This document shows, in pieces, positions 33,509 through 43,541 of a stretch of 64,000 nucleotides of DNA. The notes under the pieces are model-generated. The model was not told the DNA's origin. It saw only the letters and a list, made by a program, of their open reading frames with translations, and did not search any database. Positions within the stretch are counted from its first letter, which is position 1. Every line of letters begins with the position of its first letter. Made by a program: the position numbers and the translations under genes. Origin of the DNA: Celeribacter baekdonensis (GTDB taxonomy: Bacteria > Pseudomonadota > Alphaproteobacteria > Rhodobacterales > Rhodobacteraceae); assembly GCF_900102315.1 (NCBI RefSeq), contig NZ_FNBL01000001.1, positions 323,841 to 387,840 of the forward strand, given 5' to 3'.

Positions 33509-34465
33509 ATGTCCCCCAACTCCCCCCGCAACATCATCATCGACACCGACCCCGGACAAGACGACGCCATGGCGATCCTTTTGGCGCTTGGGTCGCCCGA
33601 AGACGTGAACGTCCTCGGTATTACAGTGGTCGCCGGAAACGTGCCTTTGGCATTGACTGCGAAGAACGCGCGCAAGGTTTGCGAAGTGGCCGGGCGGCCC
33701 GATGTCAAAGTGTTCGAAGGCTGTGACCGCCCGCTGGCGCACACGTTGGTGACGGCGGAACATGTGCATGGCAAGACCGGGCTGGACGGCATCGAATTGC
33801 CCGATCCAGTGATGCCGCTCCAAGATCAAAACGGCGTCGATTTCATCATCGACACCCTGCGCGCAGAACCTGCGAGCACGGTGACGCTCTGTCCTTTGGG
33901 GCCTTTGACCAACATTGCAACTGCGTTTAACAAAGCGCCGGATATTATTGAAAAGGTTCAGGAAATCGTCTTGATGGGTGGCGCGTATTTTGAGGTCGGC
34001 AATGTCACCCCCGCCGCCGAATTCAACATTTACGTTGACCCGGAAGCTGCTGATATTGTGTTTAAATCTGGTGTTAAACTGACCGTCATGCCACTGGATT
34101 GCACCCATAAGGTACTGGTCACCGCGCCGAGGCTTCAGGCCTTTCGCGATTTTGGCACCCATCTGGGCGATGTCGTGGCCGGGTGGCTGGATTTTTTCGA
34201 GCGCTTCGACGTGGAAAAATATGGCTCGCTGGGTGGCCCGCTGCATGACCCGACTGTCATTGCCTATCTGATCAAGCCCGAATTGTTTTCGGGGCGGTTT
34301 ATCAATGTCGAGATTGAAACCCACTCCGATCTGACCCGTGGCATGACCGTTGCCGATTGGTGGGGGGTCACAGACCGCGCGCCAAATGCGATGTTTATGG
34401 CGCAGGCCGATGCGGACGGTTTTTTCGCGCTTTTGACCGAACGGGTGGCGCGGCTGCACGGATGA
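33509..34465 (+). CDS. Inosine-uridine preferring nucleoside hydrolase family protein
   Basis: A 318-residue enzyme. The calcium-binding aspartate cluster is at the start (IIIDTDPGQDDAMAIL). The conserved V-x-G-N segment is TVVAGNVPL, and VLMGGAYFEVGNVTPAAEFN matches the mid-region loop that binds the ribose, with a later HDP at LGGPLHDPTVI. These enzymes cleave the N-glycosidic bond of ribonucleosides for salvage, giving base and ribose. No sugar or base transporter lies next to it. It ends 38 bp before selO, on the same strand. Confidence 0.93.
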   Translation: MSPNSPRNIIIDTDPGQDDAMAILLALGSPEDVNVLGITVVAGNVPLALTAKNARKVCEVAGRPDVKVFEGCDRPLAHTLVTAEHVHGKTGLDGIELPDPVMPLQDQNGVDFIIDTLRAEPASTVTLCPLGPLTNIATAFNKAPDIIEKVQEIVLMGGAYFEVGNVTPAAEFNIYVDPEAADIVFKSGVKLTVMPLDCTHKVLVTAPRLQAFRDFGTHLGDVVAGWLDFFERFDVEKYGSLGGPLHDPTVIAYLIKPELFSGRFINVEIETHSDLTRGMTVADWWGVTDRAPNAMFMAQADADGFFALLTERVARLHG

Positions 34466-34502
34466 GCTAGATAAACCTGTGACAGGAAACGGAGGGCGCG
34501 AC

Positions 34503-35915
34503 ATGGTCCAATTTGAGGTCCAATTTGACAACAGCTACGCCCGCCTGCCGGAGCGGTTTTTCACCAAGATCGCGCCCGAACAGGTGCCCGCGCCCGAAAT
34601 GGTGCTGTTCAACACAGAGCTTGCGGCGCAGTTGGGTGCCTCTGATTGGGACGCGGCTGTGTTTGCCGGCAATGTGATCCCGGATGGGGCCGATCCTTTG
34701 GCACAGGTCTACGCCGGGCATCAATTCGGCGGTTGGTCGCCGCGTTTGGGCGACGGGCGTGCGGTGTTGTTGGGCGAGGCTGTCACAGAGCAAGGTCGCT
34801 TTGACATTCAGCTCAAAGGCGCGGGCCGCACCCCCTATTCGCGCAATGGTGACGGGCGGGCGTGGATCGGTCCGGTGTTGCGCGAATTTATTGTCAGCGA
34901 ATTCATGCATGCGGTGGGGGTCCCGACCACGCGGGCCTTGGCCGCCGTGCGCACCGGCGCGCGGGTGCAACGCGAACGGGCCTTTCCCGGCGCGATCCTG
35001 ACACGGGTCGCGGCCAGCCACATTCGCGTCGGCACGTTTCAATATTTCACCGCGCAGGAAGATGTGGAAGCGGTGCAAATCCTCGCCGATCACGTCCGCG
35101 CCCGCCATTTTCCGCAGGCCGAGGGCACGCTGGGCCTCTACGAGGCGATCCTAGCGGCTCAGGCGCATCTGGTCGCCAAATGGATGGGGCTGGGCTTTGT
35201 CCATGGCGTGATGAACACCGACAATATGGCCATTTCAGGCGAAACCATCGACTACGGGCCTTGCGCCTTTATCGACGGCTATTCTCCGAAAGCGGTCTAT
35301 TCCTCGATCGACCGACAGGGCCGCTACGCCTATGAGCAACAGCCGTCGATCGCGCATTGGAATCTGGCGCAGCTTGGGTCGTGTTTGGTGCCATTGATGG
35401 AGGCCGAACTTGGGTCGCAAGCGCAGGCGATTGACGCGCTGTCCGAGGTGTTGAACCGATTTCCTACGCTTTATCAGGCCGAGTGGCGGCGGGTGTTTGG
35501 GGCGAAAATTGGCCTTGCGGATGCGGCCGAGGACGATGTGCCCTTGGTCCAAGACCTTTTGGCCCTGATGGCCCAGGACGGGGCCGATTTCACCAATGTG
35601 TTCCGTGGCTTGTCGGACGGCACTGCGCGGGATTGGCTGTTGGATCGCGAGGCGTTTGATCGCTGGTCTGAGCGTTGGGAGGCGCGGCGGCCCACAGATT
35701 TTGCCGCCCACATGGCGCGCGCCAACCCCGCCGTGATCCCGCGCACGCATCGGATTGAACAGGCGATTGAAGCCTCTTTGGCGGGCGATGACAGTCTGGC
35801 CCTACGGCTGGTGCGGGTGTTGTCCACGCCATTTGATCTGGCGGAGGCGGACCGTGATTTGATCCAGCCGCCCGCCGAGGATGAGGTGGTGGCACAGACG
35901 TTCTGCGGCACCTAA
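34503..35915 (+). CDS. selO: SelO/YdiU-family protein adenylyltransferase
   Basis: A 470-residue pseudokinase-fold enzyme from ATG 34503, with GGAGGG upstream. Recognisable parts are YAGHQFGGWSPRLGDGRAVL, FDIQLKGAGRTPYSRNGDGR, GVMNTDNMAISGETIDYGP (the catalytic aspartate loop) and YSSIDRQGRYAYEQQPS. The family binds ATP in a flipped orientation and transfers AMP to Ser, Thr or Tyr of target proteins under oxidative stress. Vertebrate SelO ends with a selenocysteine, while bacterial forms usually carry cysteine near the end; here the last residues are TFCGT, consistent with a regulatory cysteine. It is on one strand with the nucleoside hydrolase. Confidence 0.93.
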   Translation: MVQFEVQFDNSYARLPERFFTKIAPEQVPAPEMVLFNTELAAQLGASDWDAAVFAGNVIPDGADPLAQVYAGHQFGGWSPRLGDGRAVLLGEAVTEQGRFDIQLKGAGRTPYSRNGDGRAWIGPVLREFIVSEFMHAVGVPTTRALAAVRTGARVQRERAFPGAILTRVAASHIRVGTFQYFTAQEDVEAVQILADHVRARHFPQAEGTLGLYEAILAAQAHLVAKWMGLGFVHGVMNTDNMAISGETIDYGPCAFIDGYSPKAVYSSIDRQGRYAYEQQPSIAHWNLAQLGSCLVPLMEAELGSQAQAIDALSEVLNRFPTLYQAEWRRVFGAKIGLADAAEDDVPLVQDLLALMAQDGADFTNVFRGLSDGTARDWLLDREAFDRWSERWEARRPTDFAAHMARANPAVIPRTHRIEQAIEASLAGDDSLALRLVRVLSTPFDLAEADRDLIQPPAEDEVVAQTFCGT

Positions 35916-35934
35916 TGGAGTGGGGCAGGCCCGT

Positions 35935-36603
35935 CTATTTGGAGCGAAATTTGGCGAACAAACGGGCATTGCGGGTGATGAAATCGCGAAACAATCCGGC
36001 AAACGGCCCCGCAAATAGCGACCCCCGCTCGCGCGCCACATAGAGCGCACCTGAGATGGCCCCAATCAAGCCGCCCCCCGCATCGACGATCAAATCCCAC
36101 ATCGTGTCTTGCAGTCCGGATTTTTGCATATTGCTGCCAAAGGCCTGATCCATCGCATATTCAAAAATCTCCCAAAGCGCGCCGATGGACATGGCAAAGC
36201 AAAAGGCAAACATGCCGATGGCCCAAGGCGGTGCGGCGTAACGGTCGCCTTGGAACAGGATGAAAATCGCCACAAACCCGATCAAGCCAAAGCCAAGCGC
36301 GGAGCCTGCGTGCAACACCACGTCCCACCACCAATAGCGATTGTAGAAATCGCCCACCTCGCCCAAAAACAATGTGGCAAACAGGAACAGCACGATCCCC
36401 GCCATGAAAGAGCGCGGGACATAAATGTGGTAGCGGCTTGCAAACAACAGCGGCAAAAGCGTCAGACCAAAGGTGCCGAGCGCCACAAAGGACGACGCGT
36501 AGCGCGCGGCAATCAGCCCGGCACAAAATTCAAAGATCAGCGCCAGCCAAACCAGCCGCATCACCAATGGCTGAGATTTGGCGTTTTTGAACAACCGTTT
36601 CAT
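35935..36603 (-). CDS. YjdF/DUF2238-like membrane protein
   Basis: A 222-residue integral membrane protein with six or so transmembrane helices. The polar, conserved-looking patches inside the membrane are WWWDVVLHAGSALGFG, GALWEIFEYAMDQAFG and QDTMWDLIVDAGGGLIG. These Asp/His/Glu positions match the DUF2238 family represented by E. coli YjdF. Function is unknown for the family. It is convergent to selO with a 19-bp gap and divergent from the EEP-family nuclease gene. Confidence 0.78.
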   Translation of the reverse strand: MKRLFKNAKSQPLVMRLVWLALIFEFCAGLIAARYASSFVALGTFGLTLLPLLFASRYHIYVPRSFMAGIVLFLFATLFLGEVGDFYNRYWWWDVVLHAGSALGFGLIGFVAIFILFQGDRYAAPPWAIGMFAFCFAMSIGALWEIFEYAMDQAFGSNMQKSGLQDTMWDLIVDAGGGLIGAISGALYVARERGSLFAGPFAGLFRDFITRNARLFAKFRSK

Positions 36604-36724
36604 ATCTGTCCTTCACTGTCGCGCCGCACACGCCGCACACAAGGGGCAGCCAAAACAAGACCTCTGCGATGGGATGCAATTGCAATGGGATGCAATCCAA
36701 GGCCTGCGTTCCTATGTTATTCAT

Positions 36725-37459
36725 ATGATGACGAAGAAGGAAATGGGCGCATTGCGCCTCGCCTCGTATAACCTGCGCAAATGCCGCGGGACCGATGGGC
36801 TGCGCGCACCGGGGCGCATCTTGGATGTGATCAACACGATGGATGCCGATGTGGTGGCGTTGCAAGAGGCGGACATGCGGCTGGGTGCGCGTCCGGCCGC
36901 CCTGCCCGCCCGGATGATCGACACCCATACGGATTTTATCGCGCTTCCCCTCAACACCTCCCCGGTCTCTTTGGGATGGCATGGCAATGCGATTTTACTA
37001 CGCAAAGGCACGGTGGCGGAGGCCACGCATCGGCTCACCCTGCCGGGGTTGGAGCCGCGCGGTGCCGTAGCGGTTGATGTGCCGGGATTGCGGATTGTGG
37101 GCGTGCATCTTGGGCTATTGCGGTCGTCGCGTCAAAAGCAACTCCATGCCATTCTCGATCAACTGCACGCGTTTGATAACCGCCCGACGGTGATCCTTGG
37201 CGATTTCAACGAATGGTCCGCGCACAGAGGCCTTGATCCGCTGCGCGCCACCTTTGACATTCTCGCCCCCGGTCGCAGCTTTCACGCCGCCCGCCCGATG
37301 GCGGCACTGGACCGGATCGCCCTCACCGAGGGGCTTGAAATGCGCGACGCCGGGGTGATGGAAACGGTCCTGTCGCGCCGCGCCTCCGATCATTTACCGA
37401 TCTGGGCCGATGTGGTGACACGAGATCAAGCCTTACGGGGCGGGCAAACTTTCCCCTAG
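36725..37459 (+). CDS. Endonuclease/exonuclease/phosphatase-family protein
   Basis: A 244-residue protein with the EEP fold motifs: ASYNLRKCRG at the start, VVALQEADMR with the metal-binding glutamate, VILGDFNEWSAHRG, DRIAL and the terminal RRASDHLPIWADV. The family includes DNA-repair nucleases, sphingomyelinases and phosphoinositide phosphatases, and the substrate here is unclear. Start is uncertain: ATG 36725 and 36728 have no ribosome-binding site, while ATG 36743 has GAAGGA placed very close. It stands between a divergent membrane protein and the antiporter gene. Confidence 0.85.
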   Translation: MMTKKEMGALRLASYNLRKCRGTDGLRAPGRILDVINTMDADVVALQEADMRLGARPAALPARMIDTHTDFIALPLNTSPVSLGWHGNAILLRKGTVAEATHRLTLPGLEPRGAVAVDVPGLRIVGVHLGLLRSSRQKQLHAILDQLHAFDNRPTVILGDFNEWSAHRGLDPLRATFDILAPGRSFHAARPMAALDRIALTEGLEMRDAGVMETVLSRRASDHLPIWADVVTRDQALRGGQTFP

Positions 37460-37512
37460 TCGCACGCGCCTCGCCTGATACATAGACGGTATTGACTGGC
37501 AAAGGCTTCCCC

Positions 37513-38781
37513 ATGACTCTTCTGCAAATCGCCTCGCTTTTGATCGTCCTCGCAGGCGCGTTCGGCGCGATCAATTACCTGTTTCTCAAACTCCCCTCCT
37601 CCATCGGCATTCTCGTCGTCGCCCTGATCGCCTCGCTGGTGATCATCGGGTTGGACGCGGTTTTCCCGGCGTCCATGGTCGAAGAGACCATCCGCACCGA
37701 GGTCATGGCCTTTGATTTCTCTGACACGTTGCTGGAGGGCATGTTGGGTCTGTTGCTGTTTGCAGGCGCGCTGCATGTCAAAATCTCTGATCTGCGGGCG
37801 CAATGGGGGCCGGTGTTTTTGATGGCCACTTTGGGGGTCGGCCTCTCGACCGTGGTGGTCGGCGTGAGCTTTAGCTGGATGACCGGGATGCCCTTGTTGA
37901 TCGCACTCACGTTTGGGGCGTTGATTTCGCCCACCGATCCGGTGGCCGTGCTGGGCGTGTTGCGTCAGGCGTCTTTACCGAAAAGTCTTGAGACCAAAAT
38001 CGCCGGAGAAAGCCTGTTCAACGATGGGGTTGGCTATGTGGTTTACCTTGTTTTGGTCGGGCTGGCCTTTGGCGCGACGGGTGGGCATGGTGACGCGCAT
38101 GATGCGGACAGTGCGGTACAGGGCGCGGCAAAACTCTTTGCCCAAGAGGCCATTGGCGGCGCGCTTTTGGGACTCGTTTTGGGCTGGTTGACCTTCCGCG
38201 TCATGCGGTTGATTGATGATTACGCGCTTGAGGTGTTGATCACCCTCGGGCTGGCATTCGGCGGCTATGAGCTTGCCGTGGCGCTACAGGTCTCCGCGCC
38301 GATCATGGCGGTCTGTGCCGGATTGCTGATCGGCGATGTCGGCGCAAAATACGGCATGTCGGAAGAGACCCGGCGCTATGTCGATGCGTTTTGGAAGATG
38401 ATCGACGAAATCCTCAACGCCATTCTGTTCTTGATGATCGGGTTTGAAGTCTTTGCCGTGGCCTTTGACATGTCGTCGGTTTTGGGCGGTGCAATGGCGG
38501 TGCTTTTGGCGCTTTTGGCCCGGCTCACCGCCGTGGCCGTACCGGTGTTGTTGCTCAAACCCTTTCGCAGCTTTTCCAAAGGCACCATCCCGATCATGAC
38601 ATGGGGCGGGCTGAAAGGCGGCATCTCGGTCGCCCTCGCCCTCTCCTTGCCGGACAGTGAATGGAAACCGGTGATCCTGACCGCGACCTATATCGTCGTG
38701 GTGTTCTCGATCATCGTTCAGGGCCTGACCGTTGCGCCTTTGGCCAAACGCATGGGCCGCGAACCGAGGTTGGACGTATGA
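37513..38781 (+). CDS. CPA1-type cation:proton antiporter
   Basis: A 422-residue membrane protein with about twelve transmembrane helices. The CPA1 landmarks are the ALISPTDPVAVLGVLR motif, carrying the ion-binding Asp after a Thr-Asp-Pro, and AGESLFNDGVGYVVYL with its E-S-L-F-N-D-G signature. WGGLKGGISVALAL near the end is the conserved arginine/glycine helix region, where the usual Arg is replaced by Lys. It exchanges Na+ or K+ for H+ and would help pH and salt balance in a marine-type habitat. It overlaps the PhzF gene by four bases (ATGA), so the two are cotranslated. Confidence 0.92.
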   Translation: MTLLQIASLLIVLAGAFGAINYLFLKLPSSIGILVVALIASLVIIGLDAVFPASMVEETIRTEVMAFDFSDTLLEGMLGLLLFAGALHVKISDLRAQWGPVFLMATLGVGLSTVVVGVSFSWMTGMPLLIALTFGALISPTDPVAVLGVLRQASLPKSLETKIAGESLFNDGVGYVVYLVLVGLAFGATGGHGDAHDADSAVQGAAKLFAQEAIGGALLGLVLGWLTFRVMRLIDDYALEVLITLGLAFGGYELAVALQVSAPIMAVCAGLLIGDVGAKYGMSEETRRYVDAFWKMIDEILNAILFLMIGFEVFAVAFDMSSVLGGAMAVLLALLARLTAVAVPVLLLKPFRSFSKGTIPIMTWGGLKGGISVALALSLPDSEWKPVILTATYIVVVFSIIVQGLTVAPLAKRMGREPRLDV

Positions 38782-39611
38782 CGGCCTATCTCACCTATGA
38801 TGTGTTCACCGATCGTCCTTTTGGCGGCAACCCTTTGGCGGTGATCCCCGATGCGGCACATCTGCCCGAGGATCAGTTGCAAAAGATTGCACGCGAATTC
38901 AATTATTCCGAAACGGTGTTTCTTTTGCCGCCCCAAGACCCCGGCAACACCGCACGTCTCCGTATTTTCACGCCGACGATGGAAGTGCCCTTTGCCGGGC
39001 ATCCGACCATCGGCGCGGCTGTGGCGCTCTCCGAGTTGGGGCACGGGCCACAGATGCGATTGGAATTGCCGGTAGGATTGATTGAGGCCGAAGCCCGGGA
39101 CGGCACCGCCGCGTTTACCGCGTCGCAACCGCTCGACATCCTCGCCGAGCCCGCCCCCGATCTGGTGGCGCGCGCCTTGGGGCTTATGGTGTCCGATCTC
39201 GCCACCTCCCCGGTGATGGCCAGCATGGGCTTGGCCTTTACCTTTGTCGAACTGACCTCGCGAGATGCCCTGTCACGCATCGCCATCGACGTTGCGGCCC
39301 TGCGCGACGGCCACGCCCGCCATCCGCAGGGGTTGGATTTTGCCCAAGCGCCCTATGTGCGCGATGGGGAGACGATCCACATGCGGATGTTTGCGCCACT
39401 GGACAATATACCCGAAGACCCGGCGACCGGATCTGCGGCGGCGGCTTTGGGGCGTTTGCTCTGTGAGGTGGAGGGGCGCGATCTGTCTTTGATGATCCAC
39501 CAGGGCGAGGACATGGGGCGACCGTCGCGCATCTCTGTGACCGCCACGCCAAAGGCCGTGACCATCGAAGGGCACGCGGTCCGGGTGATGCAAGGGCGGC
39601 TCTGCTTTTAG
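38778..39611 (+). CDS. PhzF-family isomerase/epimerase-like protein
   Basis: A 277-residue protein from ATG 38778. It starts [17 protein letters not shown], the common PhzF opening, and keeps the catalytic glutamate E45 in FNYSETVFL. Two similar halves follow, with [11 protein letters not shown] and [13 protein letters not shown], the substrate-carboxylate loops of each half. The phenazine-pathway name is historic: most PhzF homologues in non-phenazine bacteria have unknown substrates. It is coupled to the antiporter gene by a four-base overlap, and no phenazine genes are nearby. Confidence 0.92.
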   Translation: MTAYLTYDVFTDRPFGGNPLAVIPDAAHLPEDQLQKIAREFNYSETVFLLPPQDPGNTARLRIFTPTMEVPFAGHPTIGAAVALSELGHGPQMRLELPVGLIEAEARDGTAAFTASQPLDILAEPAPDLVARALGLMVSDLATSPVMASMGLAFTFVELTSRDALSRIAIDVAALRDGHARHPQGLDFAQAPYVRDGETIHMRMFAPLDNIPEDPATGSAAAALGRLLCEVEGRDLSLMIHQGEDMGRPSRISVTATPKAVTIEGHAVRVMQGRLCF

Positions 39612-39727
39612 CTGCCTCACCCAGGCCGCACGCCGCAAAACGCCTTTTCAACCCGTGTGATCAAAAACTGGGCTGGACCATTCCGGCCCGTTTTCCTACC
39701 CTAGCCCCACGTTTACCCGGAGGCCCG

Positions 39728-40138
39728 ATGTCTAACACCATCCTATCTCGTTGCGAGGCCAAGGGGCTGCGCCTGACCGAACAGCGTCGGGTGATTGTCT
39801 CCGTGTTGGAGGAGGCTGAGGATCATCCCGATGTCGAGGAATTGCATCGGCGCGCTGCCGCCAAGGATCAGGGCATTTCGCTGGCCACGGTGTACCGCAC
39901 GGTGAAATTGTTTGAAGAGCGCGGGATTTTGGAAAAACTGGCCTTTGGCGATGGCCGCGCCCGCTATGAGGCGGCAGATCGCGCCCATCATGATCACCTG
40001 ATCGACATCGAAACCGGCGCAGTGATCGAATTTGTCGACCCGGAAATCGAAGCCCTGCAAAAGCAGATCGCAGACCGGCTGGGCTATGATCTCAAGGGCC
40101 ATCGCTTTGAATTATACGGCGTGCGCAAAAAGTCCTGA
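39728..40138 (+). CDS. Fur-family metalloregulator (Fur/Mur type)
   Basis: A 136-residue regulator. The winged helix has TEQRRVIVSVLEEAEDHPDVEEL and SLATVYRTVKLFEERGIL. Metal-site residues of the regulatory site are in ADRAHHDHLIDIETG. The C-terminal dimerisation end lacks the two C-x-x-C pairs of the structural zinc site found in many Fur and Zur proteins. In alphaproteobacteria, proteins of this kind often act as Mur, responding to manganese, with iron control left to Irr and RirA. No metal transport gene is next to it, so the metal cannot be assigned from context. Confidence 0.9.
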   Translation: MSNTILSRCEAKGLRLTEQRRVIVSVLEEAEDHPDVEELHRRAAAKDQGISLATVYRTVKLFEERGILEKLAFGDGRARYEAADRAHHDHLIDIETGAVIEFVDPEIEALQKQIADRLGYDLKGHRFELYGVRKKS

Positions 40139-40206
40139 AACGTTCTGGGAACGCCATCCTTTTGGGGTTTTTATTGATCCGTTCACACCCCGTGTTAGGT
40201 CGCACG

Positions 40207-40247
40207 GCGTTTCGGCCTAAACCTGTCTCACGTTTAAGCCGAAACGC
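40207..40247. repeat. Intergenic palindrome, repeat family member 1
   Basis: Arms GCGTTTCGGCCTAAAC (40207-40222) and GTTTAAGCCGAAACGC (40232-40247) pair with one G-T position around the loop CTGTCTCAC. It lies about 70 bp past the Fur-family stop. Loop sequence CTGTCTCA and the flanking CGCTTT recur in the palindromes at 46.7 and 61.3 kb. It may also act as a terminator, although the T run (CCTTTTTG) is 9 bases further on. Confidence 0.7.
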
Positions 40248-40353
40248 TTTCACGCCTTTTTGCACCCCCCATCTGCGGCTTTGATCCGGGGTGCGGGCTT
40301 GCGAGACGCGTCAGAACACGGCAAGCGGGAGAGCAACGCAAAGGTCCGCCCCG

Positions 40354-41265
40354 ATGAACAATCTCAACGCCATTCTCCTCGTCGTCGCCGCTATGGCCAG
40401 TTTTACGGTCGAGGATATGTTTATCAAACGTCTCTCGGAGACCCTGCCGGTGGGCGAGATTTTGGCGTTGATCGCGATCGGGAGTTGTATGGCCTTTGGG
40501 ATGATCGCCCGGATCAAGGGCAATGTGATCTTTGTCCGGCGCAATTGGCGCCCGGTGATTTTGGCCCGCGCCGGGACCGAAGCCTTTGCCGCGCTGTCCT
40601 TTGCCACGGCGCTGTCCTTGGTTGATATTTCCACTGTCGGCGCGGTGTTTCAATCCATGCCTTTGGTGGTGACCATGGGCGCGGCGTTGTTTTTGAATGA
40701 ATCGGTCGGATGGCGGCGCTGGATGGCGATTGTCATCGGCTTCATCGGGGTACTGATGATCATCCGTCCCGGGCTTTCCGGCTTTGAACCTGAGGCCTTG
40801 TGGGTGCTCGTCGCGGTGCTTTCCGTGGCGATCCGCGACCTGATGACCCGCGTCATGGACGCCGCCGTGCCCTCAAATGTGGTGTCATTTCAGGCCTATC
40901 TGACGGTCGCAGTCGCATCATTGGTGATGCTCGCCCTCACCCCCGGTACGCCGCCGCTGATGCCTGATGCCCCCGAGGCGCTGATGGTCCTTGCCGGGAT
41001 CGTGTTTGGCACCATTGGCTATGCCTGTATCGTGGCAGGGATGCGGTTGGGCGATGCCTCCGCCGTCACCCCGTTTCGCTACACGCGTCTGGTATTCACC
41101 ATGTTGGTGGGGATCGTGGTGTTTGGCGAACGCCCCGATCTGATGACCTATCTCGGCTCCGCACTGATCATCGCCTCCGGCCTTTACGCCTATCTGCGCG
41201 AACGCAAACTGGCGCGGCTTTCGGTGGCGACACTGGCCGATGAGGCGCAAACGCACGGGTTTTGA
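40354..41265 (+). CDS. DMT/EamA-family transporter
   Basis: A 303-residue membrane protein from ATG 40354 with ten predicted transmembrane helices in two EamA repeats. The first half ends at RPGLSGF and the second begins at LWVLVAVLSVAIRDLM. Typical repeat signatures are ATALSLVDISTVGAVFQSMPLVV and GMRLGDASAVTPFRYTRLVFTMLVG. Members export metabolites or take up amino-acid-like solutes, and the substrate is unknown. It is monocistronic here, with a palindrome upstream and an unrelated gene after it. Confidence 0.9.
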   Translation: MNNLNAILLVVAAMASFTVEDMFIKRLSETLPVGEILALIAIGSCMAFGMIARIKGNVIFVRRNWRPVILARAGTEAFAALSFATALSLVDISTVGAVFQSMPLVVTMGAALFLNESVGWRRWMAIVIGFIGVLMIIRPGLSGFEPEALWVLVAVLSVAIRDLMTRVMDAAVPSNVVSFQAYLTVAVASLVMLALTPGTPPLMPDAPEALMVLAGIVFGTIGYACIVAGMRLGDASAVTPFRYTRLVFTMLVGIVVFGERPDLMTYLGSALIIASGLYAYLRERKLARLSVATLADEAQTHGF

Positions 41266-41359
41266 GGGGCTGGTGTATTGAAGGCGGCTTTGCGGGACTT
41301 TTCCACTCGACGCAACGGTATATGGTCCAACAATCTTGGTAACCTGGTAACTTCGACCT

Positions 41360-41878
41360 ATGAGTGATTTAGAAACACAGCTTGCAGATATTATTGGTCG
41401 TCCCTCGACGCAAAGACCTTTTGTCTGTCAAGGTCACCCGTCTTCGTGCGACATATGGATTGTCGGCTATAACGCCGCAACGACTGGCGGTGACTGGTGG
41501 CGCTTTTGGTCGACAGACAAAGGGTTCGATCTTGTTTCATGGCGCAGGGATTATGACGCCGAACGGGCGGCCCGTGGAAAGGGGCCTTCGGCCACACGAC
41601 GCCGCATTGATCGGATTAAAAAACAAGTGCCGCATGTATTGGAAACCAATATTTTCGCGACGCCGTCAACCGAAATGGCGAATATGCCGAAGAGCAGAAC
41701 AGACACCTTCGATTTTCTGCTGGCGACATGCAAACCTCGCGTGATCGTTGCTCATGGCATTCCAGCTGCGAAGCACCTTGCAAGCTGGAATGCCGGAAGG
41801 TTGATAACCTGTCCTCATCTCTCGCGGGCAGGCTATCTCGTTGTCGACAACGTTATCGAAAAGCTTCAGACGAACTAA
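41360..41878 (+). CDS. Uracil-DNA-glycosylase-fold-like protein, unknown function
   Basis: A 172-residue protein. WIVGYNAATTGGDWW resembles the first UDG-superfamily motif (G-x-N-P/A), VLETNIFATPSTEMA fits the second strand-loop, and FLLATCKPRVIVAHGIPAAKHL has the strand-helix pattern found before the family's last motif. The canonical H-P-S-P loop is not seen. I therefore call only the fold, not activity. It lies between the EamA gene and enolase, with somewhat lower G+C than either, and has no strong ribosome-binding site. Confidence 0.45.
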   Translation: MSDLETQLADIIGRPSTQRPFVCQGHPSSCDIWIVGYNAATTGGDWWRFWSTDKGFDLVSWRRDYDAERAARGKGPSATRRRIDRIKKQVPHVLETNIFATPSTEMANMPKSRTDTFDFLLATCKPRVIVAHGIPAAKHLASWNAGRLITCPHLSRAGYLVVDNVIEKLQTN

Positions 41879-42083
41879 GCCTGCCTATCATTAAAAAGGG
41901 CGAAAGGCGTGACCGTGGTAAGTATGAGCCAAAAACAGACATTCACCAAAACACGGGCCATCCACTTGCGTCCAATCTCCTGAAGCGCGCACCAATCCTC
42001 CCACTTTGACCCAAATAAGTTACCGCTAACGCCGCTTCTGTCATACAACCCTCAAAGAAGCGCGCGATGTTAGCGCTCAATTG

Positions 42084-42111
42084 TTGACGCGCGCGTCTTG
42101 ACTGGTATCAA
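42084..42111 (+). promoter_or_regulatory. Candidate enolase promoter
   Basis: TTGACG (42084-42089) and TATCAA (42106-42111) are separated by 16 bp, about 70 bp before the eno ATG. The -35 is close to consensus and the -10 partial. The surrounding ACGCGCGCG blocks make an inverted-repeat-like setting. This is inference from sequence only. Confidence 0.35.
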
Positions 42112-42124
42112 AGCACCAACGTGA

Positions 42125-43459
<1,335 letters not shown>

Positions 43460-43486
43460 GGCCGTTAAAGCATTGACGAAATGAAC

Positions 43487-43515
43487 AAAGCCCCGCCAAT
43501 TTGGTGGGGCTTTTT
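43487..43515 (+). terminator. Terminator after eno
   Basis: Arms AAAGCCCCGCC (43487-43497) and GGTGGGGCTTT (43503-43513) form an 11-bp stem with one G-T pair, followed by further T. The stem-loop is nearly identical to the one after pdhC at 59.2 kb. Confidence 0.9.
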
Positions 43516-43541
43516 GTTTAACCCTTTTACAGGAGGTTCCC

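Noticed and set aside
33371-34531. 386-codon minus-strand frame across the nucleoside hydrolase
   Set aside because: The plus-strand nucleoside hydrolase has all metal-binding motifs and a sensible start; the antisense product has no domain pattern.
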